From Pseudomonadota bacterium (GTDB taxonomy: Bacteria > Pseudomonadota > Gammaproteobacteria > Steroidobacterales > Steroidobacteraceae): a stretch of 64,000 bases of DNA. The notes below the pieces were generated by a model, which saw nothing but the letters and a program-made list of their open reading frames with translations, did no database searches and was not told the origin of the DNA. The translations under genes and the position numbers were made by a program. Below, piece after piece: positions 44,625-55,624 of this stretch; the stretch's first letter is position 1, and the number at the start of each line of letters is the position of its first letter. Location of the stretch: NCBI GenBank assembly GCA_023428645.1, contig JAEYXD010000232.1:1-64000 (forward strand), in the 5' to 3' direction.

Positions 44625-45251
44625 TCACTTCACGCCGGGATTGATCGCGTACGTACCCGTGAGTGTGGCTTCGTCCAGCACGAAGCGGCGCATTGCCTCC
44701 AGGACTTCCGGGGCGGAGAAATCGTCCTCGACGCTCAGACGCTCGCAGCTGAGCGCGTAGACGGTGAACTGATACCGATGCGCCAACATGTCGTTCCACG
44801 GCGGGCACGGGCCGTCGTAACCGCGATACGTGCCGCTCATATCGGCATCGTTCGCGAACCAGCCGGTGTAATCGTTGATGCCCTGGCGCGAGCCGGCCGG
44901 TCCCTGCAGTTCCTTCTTTCCGCCCGCGACGATGCCCGATGAGCATTCGCCCGCGCCGATCTCCGTCGTCGTCGGCGGGATGTCGATCATCACCCAGTGA
45001 TAGAACTTGGCGCGCGGCAGGCTGGCGGGCACGACGCGACCCTCCTTGTTGACGTCGTCCGGCTTCGACGGCGCATCCGGATCGACGCAGATCAGCGCGA
45101 ACGAGCGCGTATTCGCCGGCGCCCCCGTCCATTTCAGCTGCGGATTGTGATTGCCCGCGAGCTGAATGTGCAGGATCGGATCGTGCTTGCCGAACGCGAA
45201 CTGCTCCGGAATGCGCTGATCGGGCAAGAAACTGGCGGACGTTAGCTTCAT
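44625..45251 (-). CDS. YbhB/YbcL-type PEBP-family protein
   Basis: About 208 residues of the phosphatidylethanolamine-binding / Raf-kinase-inhibitor-like family: LTSASFLPDQRIPEQFAFG, LIQLAGNHNPQLKWTGAPANTRSFALICVDPDAP, FYHWVMIDIPP, and YRGYDGPCPPWNDMLAHRYQFTVYALS. The D-P-D-A-P and GPCPP ligand-pocket motifs are intact. Cytoplasmic; a ligand is unknown. ATG 45251 (MKLTSASF) is chosen over the upstream ATG at 45266. Convergent with htpG, divergent from the hydrolase gene. Confidence 0.9.
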   Translation of the reverse strand: MKLTSASFLPDQRIPEQFAFGKHDPILHIQLAGNHNPQLKWTGAPANTRSFALICVDPDAPSKPDDVNKEGRVVPASLPRAKFYHWVMIDIPPTTTEIGAGECSSGIVAGGKKELQGPAGSRQGINDYTGWFANDADMSGTYRGYDGPCPPWNDMLAHRYQFTVYALSCERLSVEDDFSAPEVLEAMRRFVLDEATLTGTYAINPGVK

Positions 45252-45475
45252 GGTCGTTTCCGGCAAAGGTCGTTGTCCAAAGATGACCGCGGGTCGCGAT
45301 AAGTTCCGCGGCGTCGCGATCGACGGACAGCCGCATCGAGGACCGCCGTACGTTGTAGGAATCGATGGTAATGAGCCCCAGCCGGCTTTGCCATGCGTTC
45401 AAGTGCGGTGGGGTCGTGGCGAGTCGCGGCGACATTCGCTAACGTCCGCCTTCCATCAGTTCGCCGCTCCTGCTC

Positions 45476-46120
45476 ATGACTGCATCCGCATCGCGTCCGC
45501 ATCTGGAAAAACTGTCGCTTTCGGGTCCCGCGGGGAATCTGGAAGGCCTGCTCGAAACGCCCGAAGGCGCCGATCGTTCGCGCATCGCGGTCGTGTGTCA
45601 TCCGCATCCGGTGTATGGCGGAACGATGACGAACAAGGTCGTGCACATGCTCGCGAAAGCCTGCAACGAGCTCGGCGTCCCGGCGATTCGCTTCAACTAT
45701 CGCGGCGTAGGGGCGAGCGACGGCAAGTTCGACGACGGCCGCGGCGAGACGCTCGACACGCTCGCTGTGATCGAATGGGCGCAGGCGCACGCGCCGGGCG
45801 CGGAGCTCTGGTTGGCGGGCTTCTCGTTCGGCGGTGCGATTGCCCTGAAGGCTGCCGCACAGGTGTCGCCGGCACGCATCGTGACCGTTGCGCCGGCGAT
45901 CGGTCGTGTCGACGTCAGTCGCGTTCCCGCGCCGCAGTGTCCCTGGCTGCTCGTCCAGGGCGAGCAGGACGAGCTCGTGAATGCGCAGGACGTGCAAGCC
46001 TGGGCCATGGCACTCTCGCCGCCTCCCGAGATCGTGCTGCTGCCGGGGGGCGATCATTTCTTCCATGGGCGCCTCAATGAGCTGCGCGATGCCGTCGTGC
46101 GCTGGGCGCAAGCAACCTAA
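45476..46120 (+). CDS. Alpha/beta hydrolase
   Basis: 214 residues of the small COG2945-type hydrolase fold: VVCHPHPVYGGTMTNKVVHMLAKACNELG, FNYRGVGASDGKFDDG (oxyanion region), the nucleophile elbow GFSFGG, LVQGEQDELV (acid), and the histidine in LPGGDHFFHGRL. The triad is complete, so esterase activity is expected on an unknown substrate. The next gene follows after 10 bases and is probably co-transcribed. Confidence 0.9.
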   Translation: MTASASRPHLEKLSLSGPAGNLEGLLETPEGADRSRIAVVCHPHPVYGGTMTNKVVHMLAKACNELGVPAIRFNYRGVGASDGKFDDGRGETLDTLAVIEWAQAHAPGAELWLAGFSFGGAIALKAAAQVSPARIVTVAPAIGRVDVSRVPAPQCPWLLVQGEQDELVNAQDVQAWAMALSPPPEIVLLPGGDHFFHGRLNELRDAVVRWAQAT

Positions 46121-46130
46121 GGGCCAGTCA

Positions 46131-46586
46131 ATGTTCTTGTCGCAACTGAAGAAGATCTTCGGCGCCGAGCCGCCCGTCGCGGGGATGTTGGAGCAGCGCG
46201 ATCCGCTCGAGCTCGCCACGGCCGCGCTCTTGATCGAAATGTCGCGCTCGGATTTTTCCGAGTCGCCCGCTGAGAAGGAAGCGGTGAGGCATCTGCTGCA
46301 GCGCCGCTTCGACTTGAGCGATGCCGCGTTGGATCAGTTGATCGCGGAGGCTGGACGCCGCGCCGACACCGCCGTGTCGCTGCATGAATTTACGCATCGC
46401 TTGAATCAGGAATTGCCCGAGGCGGACAAGCTGGCGATCGTGGAGATGCTGTGGCGAGTGAGTCATGCCGACGGACACATCGACAAGCACGAGGAATATC
46501 TCGTGTTGCGAATTGCCGGCTTGCTCCACATTTCGGATCGCGATCGGATCCGTATGAAGCTGAAGGTGGTCGTCGATTCGCCCTGA
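46131..46586 (+). CDS. TerB-like domain protein
   Basis: 151 residues. Starting at ATG 46131, the protein shows the TerB/DjlA-N-type helical bundle with acidic repeats: LELATAALLIEMSRSDFSESPAEKEAVRHLLQRRF, then EADKLAIVEMLWRVSHADGHIDKHEEYLVLRIAGLLHIS. The two SRSD/SHAD-type motifs align as internal repeats that bind metal in TerB proteins. No other ter genes are present, so tellurite resistance is not implied. Located 10 bases after the hydrolase gene. Confidence 0.85.
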   Translation: MFLSQLKKIFGAEPPVAGMLEQRDPLELATAALLIEMSRSDFSESPAEKEAVRHLLQRRFDLSDAALDQLIAEAGRRADTAVSLHEFTHRLNQELPEADKLAIVEMLWRVSHADGHIDKHEEYLVLRIAGLLHISDRDRIRMKLKVVVDSP

Positions 46587-46679
46587 AAAAACCGGGCTGA
46601 GAGCGAGGGGGGAAAGTATCCCCCGAAGCCCGCGACTAGAATGCCGCGACGGCGCTCCGGGGGACGCAAACCGGAAGGT

Positions 46680-46991
46680 TTAGTTCACCATTTCCTTGAG
46701 GCTCTTCAGAGCCGCGATGCGAACCTTCTTGCTGGCGGGCTTCGCCTTGAACATCATCTTTTCGCCGGTGAAGGGGTTCACGCCTTCACGAGCCTTCGTC
46801 GCAGGCTTCTTCACGACCTTCATCTTCAGCAGCCCAGGGAGCGTGAACAGACCCGATCCCTTGAGGCTCTTCTTGACGATGCCGTTCAGGGACTCGAACA
46901 CGTCGGCGACCTGCTTCTTCGACAGCTCGGTGTCTTTGGAAATCTGGCCAAGGATCTCCGACTTCGTCGGTGCTGCATTCTTTTTCGCCAT
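46680..46991 (-). CDS. HU-family DNA-binding protein
   Basis: 103 residues. The N-terminal KKNAAPTKSEILGQISKDTELSKKQVADVFESLNGIVKKSL forms the dimer helices. The beta-arm segment has FTLPGLLKMKVVKKPATKAREGVNPFTGEKMMFKAKPA, with the conserved NPFTGE-P region. It ends KVRIAALKSLKEMVN. It resembles the longer, lysine-rich HU homologues (HimA-like) rather than HupA/B. It should bend and compact DNA. AGGAGA precedes the ATG. Confidence 0.93.
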   Translation of the reverse strand: MAKKNAAPTKSEILGQISKDTELSKKQVADVFESLNGIVKKSLKGSGLFTLPGLLKMKVVKKPATKAREGVNPFTGEKMMFKAKPASKKVRIAALKSLKEMVN

Positions 46992-47170
46992 CTTGCAATC
47001 TCCTAGTGTGTGTGTCGTGCGCGCCCCTAGAACACTAGTGTTTGGACGCGGTCGATCAATGCGCGCGGGAAAATATCACAAGATTTGGCGCGAAATAACT
47101 AGCGAACGCACTTTTTCTCCCTATTTTTTTAGGCTTTCGCGCACTCGCTAGCGGCGCTCGCGGCTTCGGA

Positions 47171-47671
47171 TCAGGTCGAATAGAACTCGCGTTGCAGCTT
47201 CACCTTCAAGGGCGACGACTCGCCCGTCGGCGTCGCGCTGATGTTGAAGACGAGGATCTCGGTGCCGCTGATCGATACCTCGCCGATGTAGTAGATCGCG
47301 TCGCCCTCGGACACGCGCCGCATGTCGATGCCCTTCACCTGTCCATTCAAGTTGTAAGCGGAGACTTCTACGGTGCCGTCGATGGGCTTGCCCTGCGATT
47401 GCGGCGCGTCCTTGCGCAGTATCGTGATGGTCAGCATCACGCGATTGGCGCTGCGCTGAATACCGTAGGAGCGGGCGATCTCAGGGGTGAGGGAGTCGGT
47501 GCGTAGCGCGTTGTAATGCACCGAAAAGTTGCCGAAATCCTGGAAGGACTCCGTCGCCGGCTGTGCCGCGGCGGTCGACTGAGCGGGCGAATTGCGACCG
47601 CAGCCGCTCAGCACCAGGGGGGCGGAAAGTGCGAGCAAGGGAACGCAGAAGACCCATGTTCTTGTTTGCAT
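47171..47671 (-). CDS. DUF4426 lipoprotein
   Basis: Signal peptide with lipobox (APLVLSGC) and a mature domain reading FQDFGNFSVHYNALRTDSLTPEIARSYGIQRSANRVMLTITILRKD, the DUF4426 pattern. Length (166 aa) fits. In Pseudomonas the homologue sits in the same yggT-proC-yggS neighbourhood, which supports the assignment. Function unknown. Same strand as yggT, 135 bases downstream. Confidence 0.88.
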   Translation of the reverse strand: MQTRTWVFCVPLLALSAPLVLSGCGRNSPAQSTAAAQPATESFQDFGNFSVHYNALRTDSLTPEIARSYGIQRSANRVMLTITILRKDAPQSQGKPIDGTVEVSAYNLNGQVKGIDMRRVSEGDAIYYIGEVSISGTEILVFNISATPTGESSPLKVKLQREFYST

Positions 47672-47806
47672 GCTGGCGTACTCCGCTTGAGCGATCGAGT
47701 CTGTCGACGATTGGTTCGACTATAGACGAATCGATTTCGAGTGCCAGTCCCGTAATTGTCGCGCGCGATGTGCCGTTCGTGTCGCTGAGTCGCGCGAGAC
47801 CTGCAA

Positions 47807-48340
47807 TCAAGTGATGAGGATGACGAGGGCTTGCAGCGCGACGATCACGAACAGCGCGGACAGGTCGACGCCGCCGAACGGCGGGATCAAGCGCCTGACC
47901 GGCCGGAGCAGCGGCTCGCACAAGCTCGACAGCATCGCCGCGGCAGGGCTGTAAGTGCCGGGTGCGACCCAGCTGAGCAGCACATACAGGAACATTGCGA
48001 ACGTGTAGAACTGCAGGATCGTGATGACGAGCGTCAGCAGCGTGACATGCACGAACTGCGGGACGGTGAACACCCATGGATACGCGCCGAGGAGCCAGAG
48101 TGTCGCAGTCGCGGCGACCTGTACGATCAGCAGCGCGATGACCGAAGCCGTGTCGATCTTGCCCAGCGGCGGCAGGATGCGCCGCAAAGGCAGCACCAGC
48201 GGATTCGTGAAGCGGATGACGGCTTGCGAGAGCTGGTTGCGCGAATCAGCGCGCACCAATGGCAGCAGCACGCGCAGTAAGAACACGGTCACGAGCAGCA
48301 CCTGTAACAAGGTGCGCACGATAAAGATGAGAGCGTCCAT
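47807..48340 (-). CDS. yggT: YggT-family integral membrane protein
   Basis: 177 residues with two YGGT repeats, each of about two membrane helices: FIVRTLLQVLLVTVFLLRVLLPLVRAD and FTNPLVLPLRRILPPLGKIDTASVIALLIVQVA, then a second copy with FAMFLYVLLSWVAPGT and SLCEPLLRPVRRLIPPFGGVDLSALFVIVALQALVIL. The PLLRPxRRxxPPxGGxD signature is exact. Members are linked to osmotic tolerance and cell-division-associated functions. Directly downstream of proC, as in many gammaproteobacteria. Confidence 0.94.
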   Translation of the reverse strand: MDALIFIVRTLLQVLLVTVFLLRVLLPLVRADSRNQLSQAVIRFTNPLVLPLRRILPPLGKIDTASVIALLIVQVAATATLWLLGAYPWVFTVPQFVHVTLLTLVITILQFYTFAMFLYVLLSWVAPGTYSPAAAMLSSLCEPLLRPVRRLIPPFGGVDLSALFVIVALQALVILIT

Positions 48341-48360
48341 CGAGTACGGTGTCTTGCGCC

Positions 48361-49179
48361 TTAGGGAGTGCCGAATTGCTGGGCTAATTCCGTCGAACGT
48401 CGCGCGGCGGCTGCGACGGCGTCGGCAAAGATAGCACGGACATCATGTGCCTCCAGATGCGCGAGCGCGGCCGCGGTCGTGCCGCCTTTCGACGTGACCT
48501 GCTCGCGCAGCGTCGCCGGCGATTCGGTCGCTTCGCGCGCCATGCAACCGGCGCCGTAGGCGGTCTCCACCGCCAACCGACGCGCGACGTCGGCGTCGAG
48601 ACCGAGCTTCATGCCGGTCTGTTCGAGTATTTCGATCAAGAGAAAGAAGTACGCCGGCCCGCTTCCCGAGACCGCCGTGACGACGTCCATGTGCGCTTCA
48701 TTCTCCACCCAGAGCGTGGCGCCGACTGCGCTCAGGATCTGCTCGGCGCGCAGACGCGCCTCGGGCGGCGCATCTTGCGTCGCATACAAGGCCGTCATGC
48801 CGCACCCTTGCAGCGCCGGCCGATTGGGCATGCAGCGGACGACCGCGCGCCCTTGCGCCCAGCGTTGAATGTCGCTCGCGCGGATGCCTGCCGCGACGGA
48901 CACGATCAGCGTGCCAGGCGCCAGAACCGCGGCGATGCCGCTCGTAACGTTGCGCATCTCCTGCGGTTTGACCGCGAGGATGACCAGCCCGGCGTCCTTC
49001 GCTGCGACCGAATTGTCGTCGGTCACGTGCACACCGTAGTGCGCGCTCAGTGTCTCGCGAGCTGCGGCGAATGGATCGGCGACGACGATGTCGGCGGGTT
49101 GCGTGCCGCGCGCGATCAAACCGCCGATCAAACTGCGAGCCATGTTGCCGCCGCCGATGAAGGACAAGGGGAATGCCAT
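48361..49179 (-). CDS. proC: Pyrroline-5-carboxylate reductase
   Basis: 272 residues. Rossmann start LSFIGGGNMARSLIGGLIARG, the VILAVKPQEMRNVTSG segment, and the ProC signature VSGSGPAYFFLLIEILEQTGMKLGLDADVARRLAVETAYGAG. It makes proline from P5C using NAD(P)H. Together with the split PutA at 7-10 kb, the window has both biosynthetic and catabolic ends of proline metabolism. Upstream is yggS on the same strand, separated by a short tandem repeat. Confidence 0.96.
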   Translation of the reverse strand: MAFPLSFIGGGNMARSLIGGLIARGTQPADIVVADPFAAARETLSAHYGVHVTDDNSVAAKDAGLVILAVKPQEMRNVTSGIAAVLAPGTLIVSVAAGIRASDIQRWAQGRAVVRCMPNRPALQGCGMTALYATQDAPPEARLRAEQILSAVGATLWVENEAHMDVVTAVSGSGPAYFFLLIEILEQTGMKLGLDADVARRLAVETAYGAGCMAREATESPATLREQVTSKGGTTAAALAHLEAHDVRAIFADAVAAAARRSTELAQQFGTP

Positions 49180-49213
49180 GCGTCGAAGTCCTGAGTGCCG
49201 CGCGCCGTGCGCC

Positions 49214-49248
<35 letters not shown>

Positions 49249-49272
49249 AGAGTAGCGAGGTTCGACCCGCGT

Positions 49273-49962
49273 TCAAACCCGCGGGCCGAAGATGGCCGTG
49301 CCGACGCGAACCCACGTCGCGCCGGCGGCAACGGCGGCTTCGAGATCCGCCGACATGCCCATCGACAGCGTATCGAGGGCGCAGCCTTGTGCGTTCAATT
49401 CGTCCATGAGGTCGTGCAGACGGCGAAAGAACGGCAACTGCGTGTCGAACGTCTCCCGATGCGGTGGGATGCACATGAGCCCGCGCAAGCGCAGTCGCGG
49501 CAGCTCGCGCATTCGTGCCGCGAGCGCCGGCAGCTCGCTATCGCGAACGCCGCCCTTGCCGGGCTCGTCTTCGAGCAGTACTTGCAGGCACACGTTGAGC
49601 GGCGGCGCGTGATGCGGCCGCTGCTCGTTGAGGCGCACGGCGATCCGCTCGCGATCGACCGTATGCACCCATGAGAAGTGCTCGGCAATCGTGCGCGTCT
49701 TGTTGCCCTGAATCTGTCCCACGAAATGCCACGTCAGCGGCAGATCAGCGAGCTGCGCGATCTTTGGAAGCGCTTCCTGCAGATAGTTCTCGCCGAAGTC
49801 GCGCTGCCCGGCGGCCGCGATGGCGCGCAGCTTCTCCGCGGGCTGGGCCTTGCTGATCGCGAGCAAGCCGACGGTCTCGGGGGCCCGGCCCGATCGCAAT
49901 GCAGCGTTGGCGATACGGGCGCGAGTGTCGTTCCAGTTCTGTAGCAGCGGGTCGACGGACAT
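49273..49962 (-). CDS. yggS: YggS-family pyridoxal phosphate homeostasis protein
   Basis: 229 residues of the alanine-racemase-like TIM barrel without the C-terminal domain: VGLLAISKAQPAEKLRAIAAAGQRDFGENYLQEALPKIAQL (PLP lysine in the SK segment), LTWHFVGQIQGNKTRTIAEHFSWVHTVDR, CLQVLLEDEPGKGG and LSMGMSADLEAAVAAGATWVRVGTAIFG. Binds PLP; loss perturbs vitamin B6 and amino-acid pools. It lies divergent from pilT, exactly as in Pseudomonas. Confidence 0.95.
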   Translation of the reverse strand: MSVDPLLQNWNDTRARIANAALRSGRAPETVGLLAISKAQPAEKLRAIAAAGQRDFGENYLQEALPKIAQLADLPLTWHFVGQIQGNKTRTIAEHFSWVHTVDRERIAVRLNEQRPHHAPPLNVCLQVLLEDEPGKGGVRDSELPALAARMRELPRLRLRGLMCIPPHRETFDTQLPFFRRLHDLMDELNAQGCALDTLSMGMSADLEAAVAAGATWVRVGTAIFGPRV

Positions 49963-50138
49963 ATCAATGAATCGAAAGAACGACTCGGCTGTCGCGCGCG
50001 ACCATGCGCGCGGCGAACTCAGGCAAACGATGAGTGCCTGATGTCGCCGCGATGAGCCGCGCGACAGCGGCGTGCGCAGCCAGCAAAAACACTGCGTGAT
50101 CGAGCCGACGAGAGAAAAAGTGAGTACTAGTTAACATA

Positions 50139-50165
50139 TTGGCCGCGACATCGCTCCGCTATACT
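50139..50165 (+). promoter_or_regulatory. Candidate pilT promoter
   Basis: TATACT (50160-50165) is a good -10 box, with TTGGCC at 50139-50144 as a poor -35 at 15-base spacing. The region (49963-50262) has no gene and no other clear signal. Confidence 0.35.
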
Positions 50166-50262
50166 GCTTCGAGCTATTCCGCGGATGGCGTGTGCTGCGG
50201 CGTGCGCAATCTGGTGACGTTTCGAGTGCGTGCGCCAACGTGACGCGTGCAAGAGGAAGATT

Positions 50263-51303
<1,041 letters not shown>

Positions 51304-51372
51304 GGAGCCGATTCTTGGCATCATCTTCTCGCTAGCTGGTAGCAGCTAGGTGCCAGCTGGAGCGAAGCGATC

Positions 51373-52542
51373 ATGGAACGCGAACAAGCCATCAAACTGA
51401 TGCAGGACCTGCTCAAGCGCGTCGTCGAGCGCAAGGGCTCGGATCTGTTCATCACGTCGGGATTCCCGCCCGCGATCAAGGTCGACGGCGAGATTCGCCC
51501 GCAATCCGAGCGCGTCTTGACGCCTGAGCAGGCCGCCGTCCTCGTCCGTTCCATCATGAACGACAAGCAGACGCGCGAATTCGATTCGACGAAGGAGTGC
51601 AACTTCGCGATCGCGCCGGTCGGCATCGGCCGCTTCCGCGTGAGCGCCTTCGTGCAGCAGGGCTACATCGGCTGTGTCGTGCGTACGATCAACGCGAAGA
51701 TCCCGACGCTCGAAGAAATGCAGCTGCCGCCGATTCTGAAAGACATCGTGATGACGAAGCGCGGGCTCGTGATCGTCGTCGGCGGCACGGGCTCGGGTAA
51801 GTCGACCTCGCTCGCCGCGATGTTGAACTACCGTAACGAGAAGAGCCGCGGTCACATCATCACGATCGAGGACCCGGTCGAATACGTGCACAACCACAAG
51901 GGCTGCGTCATCACGCACCGCGAAGTGGGCGTCGACACCGAGAGCTGGCACATGGCGCTCAAGAACACGCTGCGTCAGGCGCCCGACGTGATCCTGATCG
52001 GCGAGATCCGCGATCGCGACACGATGGAATACGGCATCCAGTTCGCCGAAACGGGCCACCTGGTGCTCGCGACGCTGCACGCGAACAGCGCGAACCAGGC
52101 GCTCGACCGCATCATCAACTTCTTCCCCGAGGAGCGGCGCGAGCAGCTGCTCATGGACTTGTCCTTGAACATCCGCTCGATGATCTCGCAGCGGCTGATC
52201 CCGCGCGAATCGGGTGCCGGCCGCGTCGCGGCGATGGAGATCATGTTGAACTCCCCGCTGATTGCCGACTTGATCTTCAAGGGCGAGGTCGCCGCGATCA
52301 AGGAAGTGATGGCGAAGTCGAATCGCCTCGGCATGAAGACGTTCGACCAGTCGCTGTTCGAGCTGTATGAGGCCGGCGCCATCTCCTACGAGGATGCGTT
52401 GCGCAACGCCGACTCGAAGAACGAAGTGCGCCTGCGCATCAAGCTCGAGAGCAAGCGCGAATCGCGGATTTCGGACGAGGCGGGCAACAGCCTGCGCATC
52501 ATGGATGAGGAGTCCGAGGGCGTCATCGGGGGCAGGGGATAG
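51373..52542 (+). CDS. pilU: PilT-dependent retraction ATPase PilU
   Basis: 389 residues. Walker A is GGTGSGKSTSLAAM, followed by HIITIEDPVEYVHNHKGCVITHREVGVDTES, ALKNTLRQAPDVILIGEIRDRDTMEYGIQFAETGHLVLATLHANSANQALDRIINFF. Within the family these match PilU better than PilT, and the AIRNLIRE motif is replaced by SPLIADLIFKGEV. It has a longer charged C-terminal tail (ESEGVIGGRG). PilU assists PilT under load. It lies 70 bases behind pilT. Confidence 0.93.
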   Translation: MEREQAIKLMQDLLKRVVERKGSDLFITSGFPPAIKVDGEIRPQSERVLTPEQAAVLVRSIMNDKQTREFDSTKECNFAIAPVGIGRFRVSAFVQQGYIGCVVRTINAKIPTLEEMQLPPILKDIVMTKRGLVIVVGGTGSGKSTSLAAMLNYRNEKSRGHIITIEDPVEYVHNHKGCVITHREVGVDTESWHMALKNTLRQAPDVILIGEIRDRDTMEYGIQFAETGHLVLATLHANSANQALDRIINFFPEERREQLLMDLSLNIRSMISQRLIPRESGAGRVAAMEIMLNSPLIADLIFKGEVAAIKEVMAKSNRLGMKTFDQSLFELYEAGAISYEDALRNADSKNEVRLRIKLESKRESRISDEAGNSLRIMDEESEGVIGGRG

Positions 52543-52548
52543 CAGGTC

Positions 52549-53656
<1,108 letters not shown>

Positions 53657-53670
<14 letters not shown>

Positions 53671-54100
53671 GCTGCAGCGGTAGCTCGAACTGCTGCGCGA
53701 CGGCGGCGACCGCTGCAAGCGTCGCGGCCGAACCGCACGCCAGGATCTCGATCTCGCCGAGCGCGCTCGCGTCGAGCGAGCGAAGCCAGCTCGCCGCCAG
53801 CTCGGCGACGTCCCCGTCGAAGCAGCCCGGATAGCCCGCACTGCTCGCAAGCCGGCTCGCGATTCCCAAGTCGTCCAGCGTCGGATGGCACGCGATCGCG
53901 CCCTCCGGCATGCCGGGGATGAGAATCGTCGAGGGACGAGGGCGAAAGGCGGCGGGCGGATCGAGACTCAGCAGCACGAGCGGCTGCCACTGCGCGTCGC
54001 GCCGATCGCGCAGCTGCTGCGCGATATCGACGATCGGCGCGACGCCGTCGTCGGCGCCGATCAGCACTGTGCGCGGACGCGCCGGATGCGGTGCGAACAC
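53657..54100 (-). CDS. Truncated FNR/PyrK-like NAD-binding domain protein
   Basis: A short protein (about 147 aa) just behind pyrB. The motif ARPRTVLIGADDGVAPIVDIAQQLRD and the cysteine-containing LASSAGYPGCFDGDVAELAASWL, then EIEILACGSAATLAAVAAVAQQFELP, resemble the NAD-binding lobe of ferredoxin-NADP reductase-like proteins such as PyrK. The FAD-binding lobe and Fe-S cysteines of PyrK are absent. The start is unsure; GTG 54100 follows the pyrB stop after four bases, and the frame extends to 54178 inside pyrB. Perhaps a stand-alone partner of the pyrimidine pathway. Confidence 0.6.
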
Positions 54101-54104
54101 GAGG

Positions 54105-55091
54105 TCAGCGCAGCTGGCGTCGCGCCTGCACGTTGCGGACGATCGTCGCCAGTACGGCCATGCGCACGGCCACGCCATTCGTGACCTGGCGCTGGATGAC
54201 GGACTGCGGGCCGTCGGCGACTTCGCCGGAGATCTCGACGTCGCGATTCATCGGTCCTGGGTGCATGACGATTGCATTCGGATCCGCCTTGCGCATGCGC
54301 GCCGCGGTGATCCCGAACGTGCGGTGATAGGCCGCCTCATCGGGAATCTTCGCGCTCGTGAAGCGCTCGCGCTGGATGCGCAGCGCCATGACGACGTCGA
54401 CGCCTTCGATCGCGCGATCGATATCGGTGAAGCGCGTCGCGTTCGCGAATTCATTCGGCTTCGGCATCAAGTCGTCCGGCGCCGCGATGCGCAGCTCTTT
54501 CACGCCAAGTGTCATGAAGGCGTGCCATGCCGAGCGCGCGACGCGCGAGTGCGCGATGTCGCCCGCGATCAGGATGCGCAGGCCCGCGAAGTCGTGCTTC
54601 ATCTGGCGGATCGTGAGGGCATCGAGCAGGCCTTGAGTCGGGTGCGACAGATGCGCCTCGCCTGCATTCAGAATGCATACGTGTGGCGCGACATGCCGCG
54701 CGATGTACGCAGGCAGTCCCGGCTCGGCGTCGCGCATGATCAGAATGTCCGCGAGCATTGCCTGCAGCGTGTAAATCGTGTCGAGCACGGTCTCGCCCTT
54801 CACGCGCGAGGACGACTGCATGTCGAGATTCACGACTTCCGCGCCGAGCCGTTGCGCGGCGAGCTCGAAGGACACCCGCGTGCGCGTGCTCGGCTCGAAA
54901 AACAGGTTCGCCACCGTGTGCCCGGTGAGGCTTTGATCGCGGGCCGGCAGGTTGCCGGGCTCGCGTACGTAGAACTGTGCGAGATCGAGGAGGCCGGTGA
55001 GCTCGTCGCGGCTCAAGCCTTCCAAGGTGATCAGATGGCGCAAGCGGCCTTCGTTGTCGCGCTGCACGGCTGCGCTCGGGTCTGTGCTCAA
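54105..55091 (-). CDS. pyrB: Aspartate carbamoyltransferase catalytic subunit
   Basis: 328 residues. Carbamoyl-phosphate site ANLFFEPSTRTRVSFELAAQRLGAEVVNLD (the STRTR motif), HVCILNAGEAHLSHPTQGLLDALTIRQ for the aspartate side, LRILIAGDIAHSRVARSAWHAF, and IVMHPGPMNRDVEI near the end. First committed step of pyrimidine synthesis. No regulatory pyrI chain, pyrR or inactive dihydroorotase (pyrC') is next to it, unlike Pseudomonas, where pyrR precedes and pyrC follows. Confidence 0.96.
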   Translation of the reverse strand: MSTDPSAAVQRDNEGRLRHLITLEGLSRDELTGLLDLAQFYVREPGNLPARDQSLTGHTVANLFFEPSTRTRVSFELAAQRLGAEVVNLDMQSSSRVKGETVLDTIYTLQAMLADILIMRDAEPGLPAYIARHVAPHVCILNAGEAHLSHPTQGLLDALTIRQMKHDFAGLRILIAGDIAHSRVARSAWHAFMTLGVKELRIAAPDDLMPKPNEFANATRFTDIDRAIEGVDVVMALRIQRERFTSAKIPDEAAYHRTFGITAARMRKADPNAIVMHPGPMNRDVEISGEVADGPQSVIQRQVTNGVAVRMAVLATIVRNVQARRQLR

Positions 55092-55113
55092 GTGCCTTTC
55101 CTATGTCGAGTGT

Positions 55114-55566
55114 CTAGGGCGGCTCGATTGGCTCGGCCGCCGCGGGATTTGCCAGCCAACGCTCGAGAACGATCTTCGCGGCGGTCATGTCGACGTCGCC
55201 ATGCGTAAGTCGCCGCCGCTTCAGGCCGCTCGCACGCGCATTGCGGAGCTCGCTTTCGGCTTCGCGCGAGCTGAGGCGCTCATCCATCAAGCAGGCGGCG
55301 ATGCCGAAGCGGAGGCGCAATTCACGCGCGAAGGCGCGCGCTGCATCGGTCAGGAGAGTCGGTGTGCCGTCCATATTATAGGGGACGCCGATCACGAGCT
55401 GCGTTGGCCGATAGTCGGTGATGAGCGCGCCGATCGCGGGCCACGGAATCTCATTCGCGCACTCCAGCGTCGTGAGTCCGCGCGCCGTGCCTGTCAGCGT
55501 ATCGCCCGAGGCGACGCCGATGCGGCGCGTACCGAAGTCGAACGCGAAAATGATTTGCGGAGGCAT
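55114..55566 (-). CDS. yqgF: Putative pre-16S rRNA nuclease (YqgF/RuvX)
   Basis: 150 residues of the RNase H-like YqgF fold: IIFAFDFGTRRIGVASGDTLTGTARGLTTL, PTQLVIGVPYNMDGTPTLLTDAARAFARELRLRFG and CLMDERLSSREAESELRNARASG, ending in the VDMTAAKIVLERWL helix. The first Asp (FDFGTRRIGVA) and MDERLSS belong to the active-site set. It matures the 16S rRNA 5' end. It is between yqgE and pyrB, the usual gene order. Confidence 0.95.
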   Translation of the reverse strand: MPPQIIFAFDFGTRRIGVASGDTLTGTARGLTTLECANEIPWPAIGALITDYRPTQLVIGVPYNMDGTPTLLTDAARAFARELRLRFGIAACLMDERLSSREAESELRNARASGLKRRRLTHGDVDMTAAKIVLERWLANPAAAEPIEPP

Positions 55567-55624
55567 GGGTCGAAGAGTAACGGACGTTGCTGGGGTCCGT
55601 CGCGCGGTGCCGCGGTGTCACGCG

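Noticed and set aside
46131..46586. Tellurite resistance operon
   Set aside because: Only a TerB-like domain protein is present; none of the other ter genes is.
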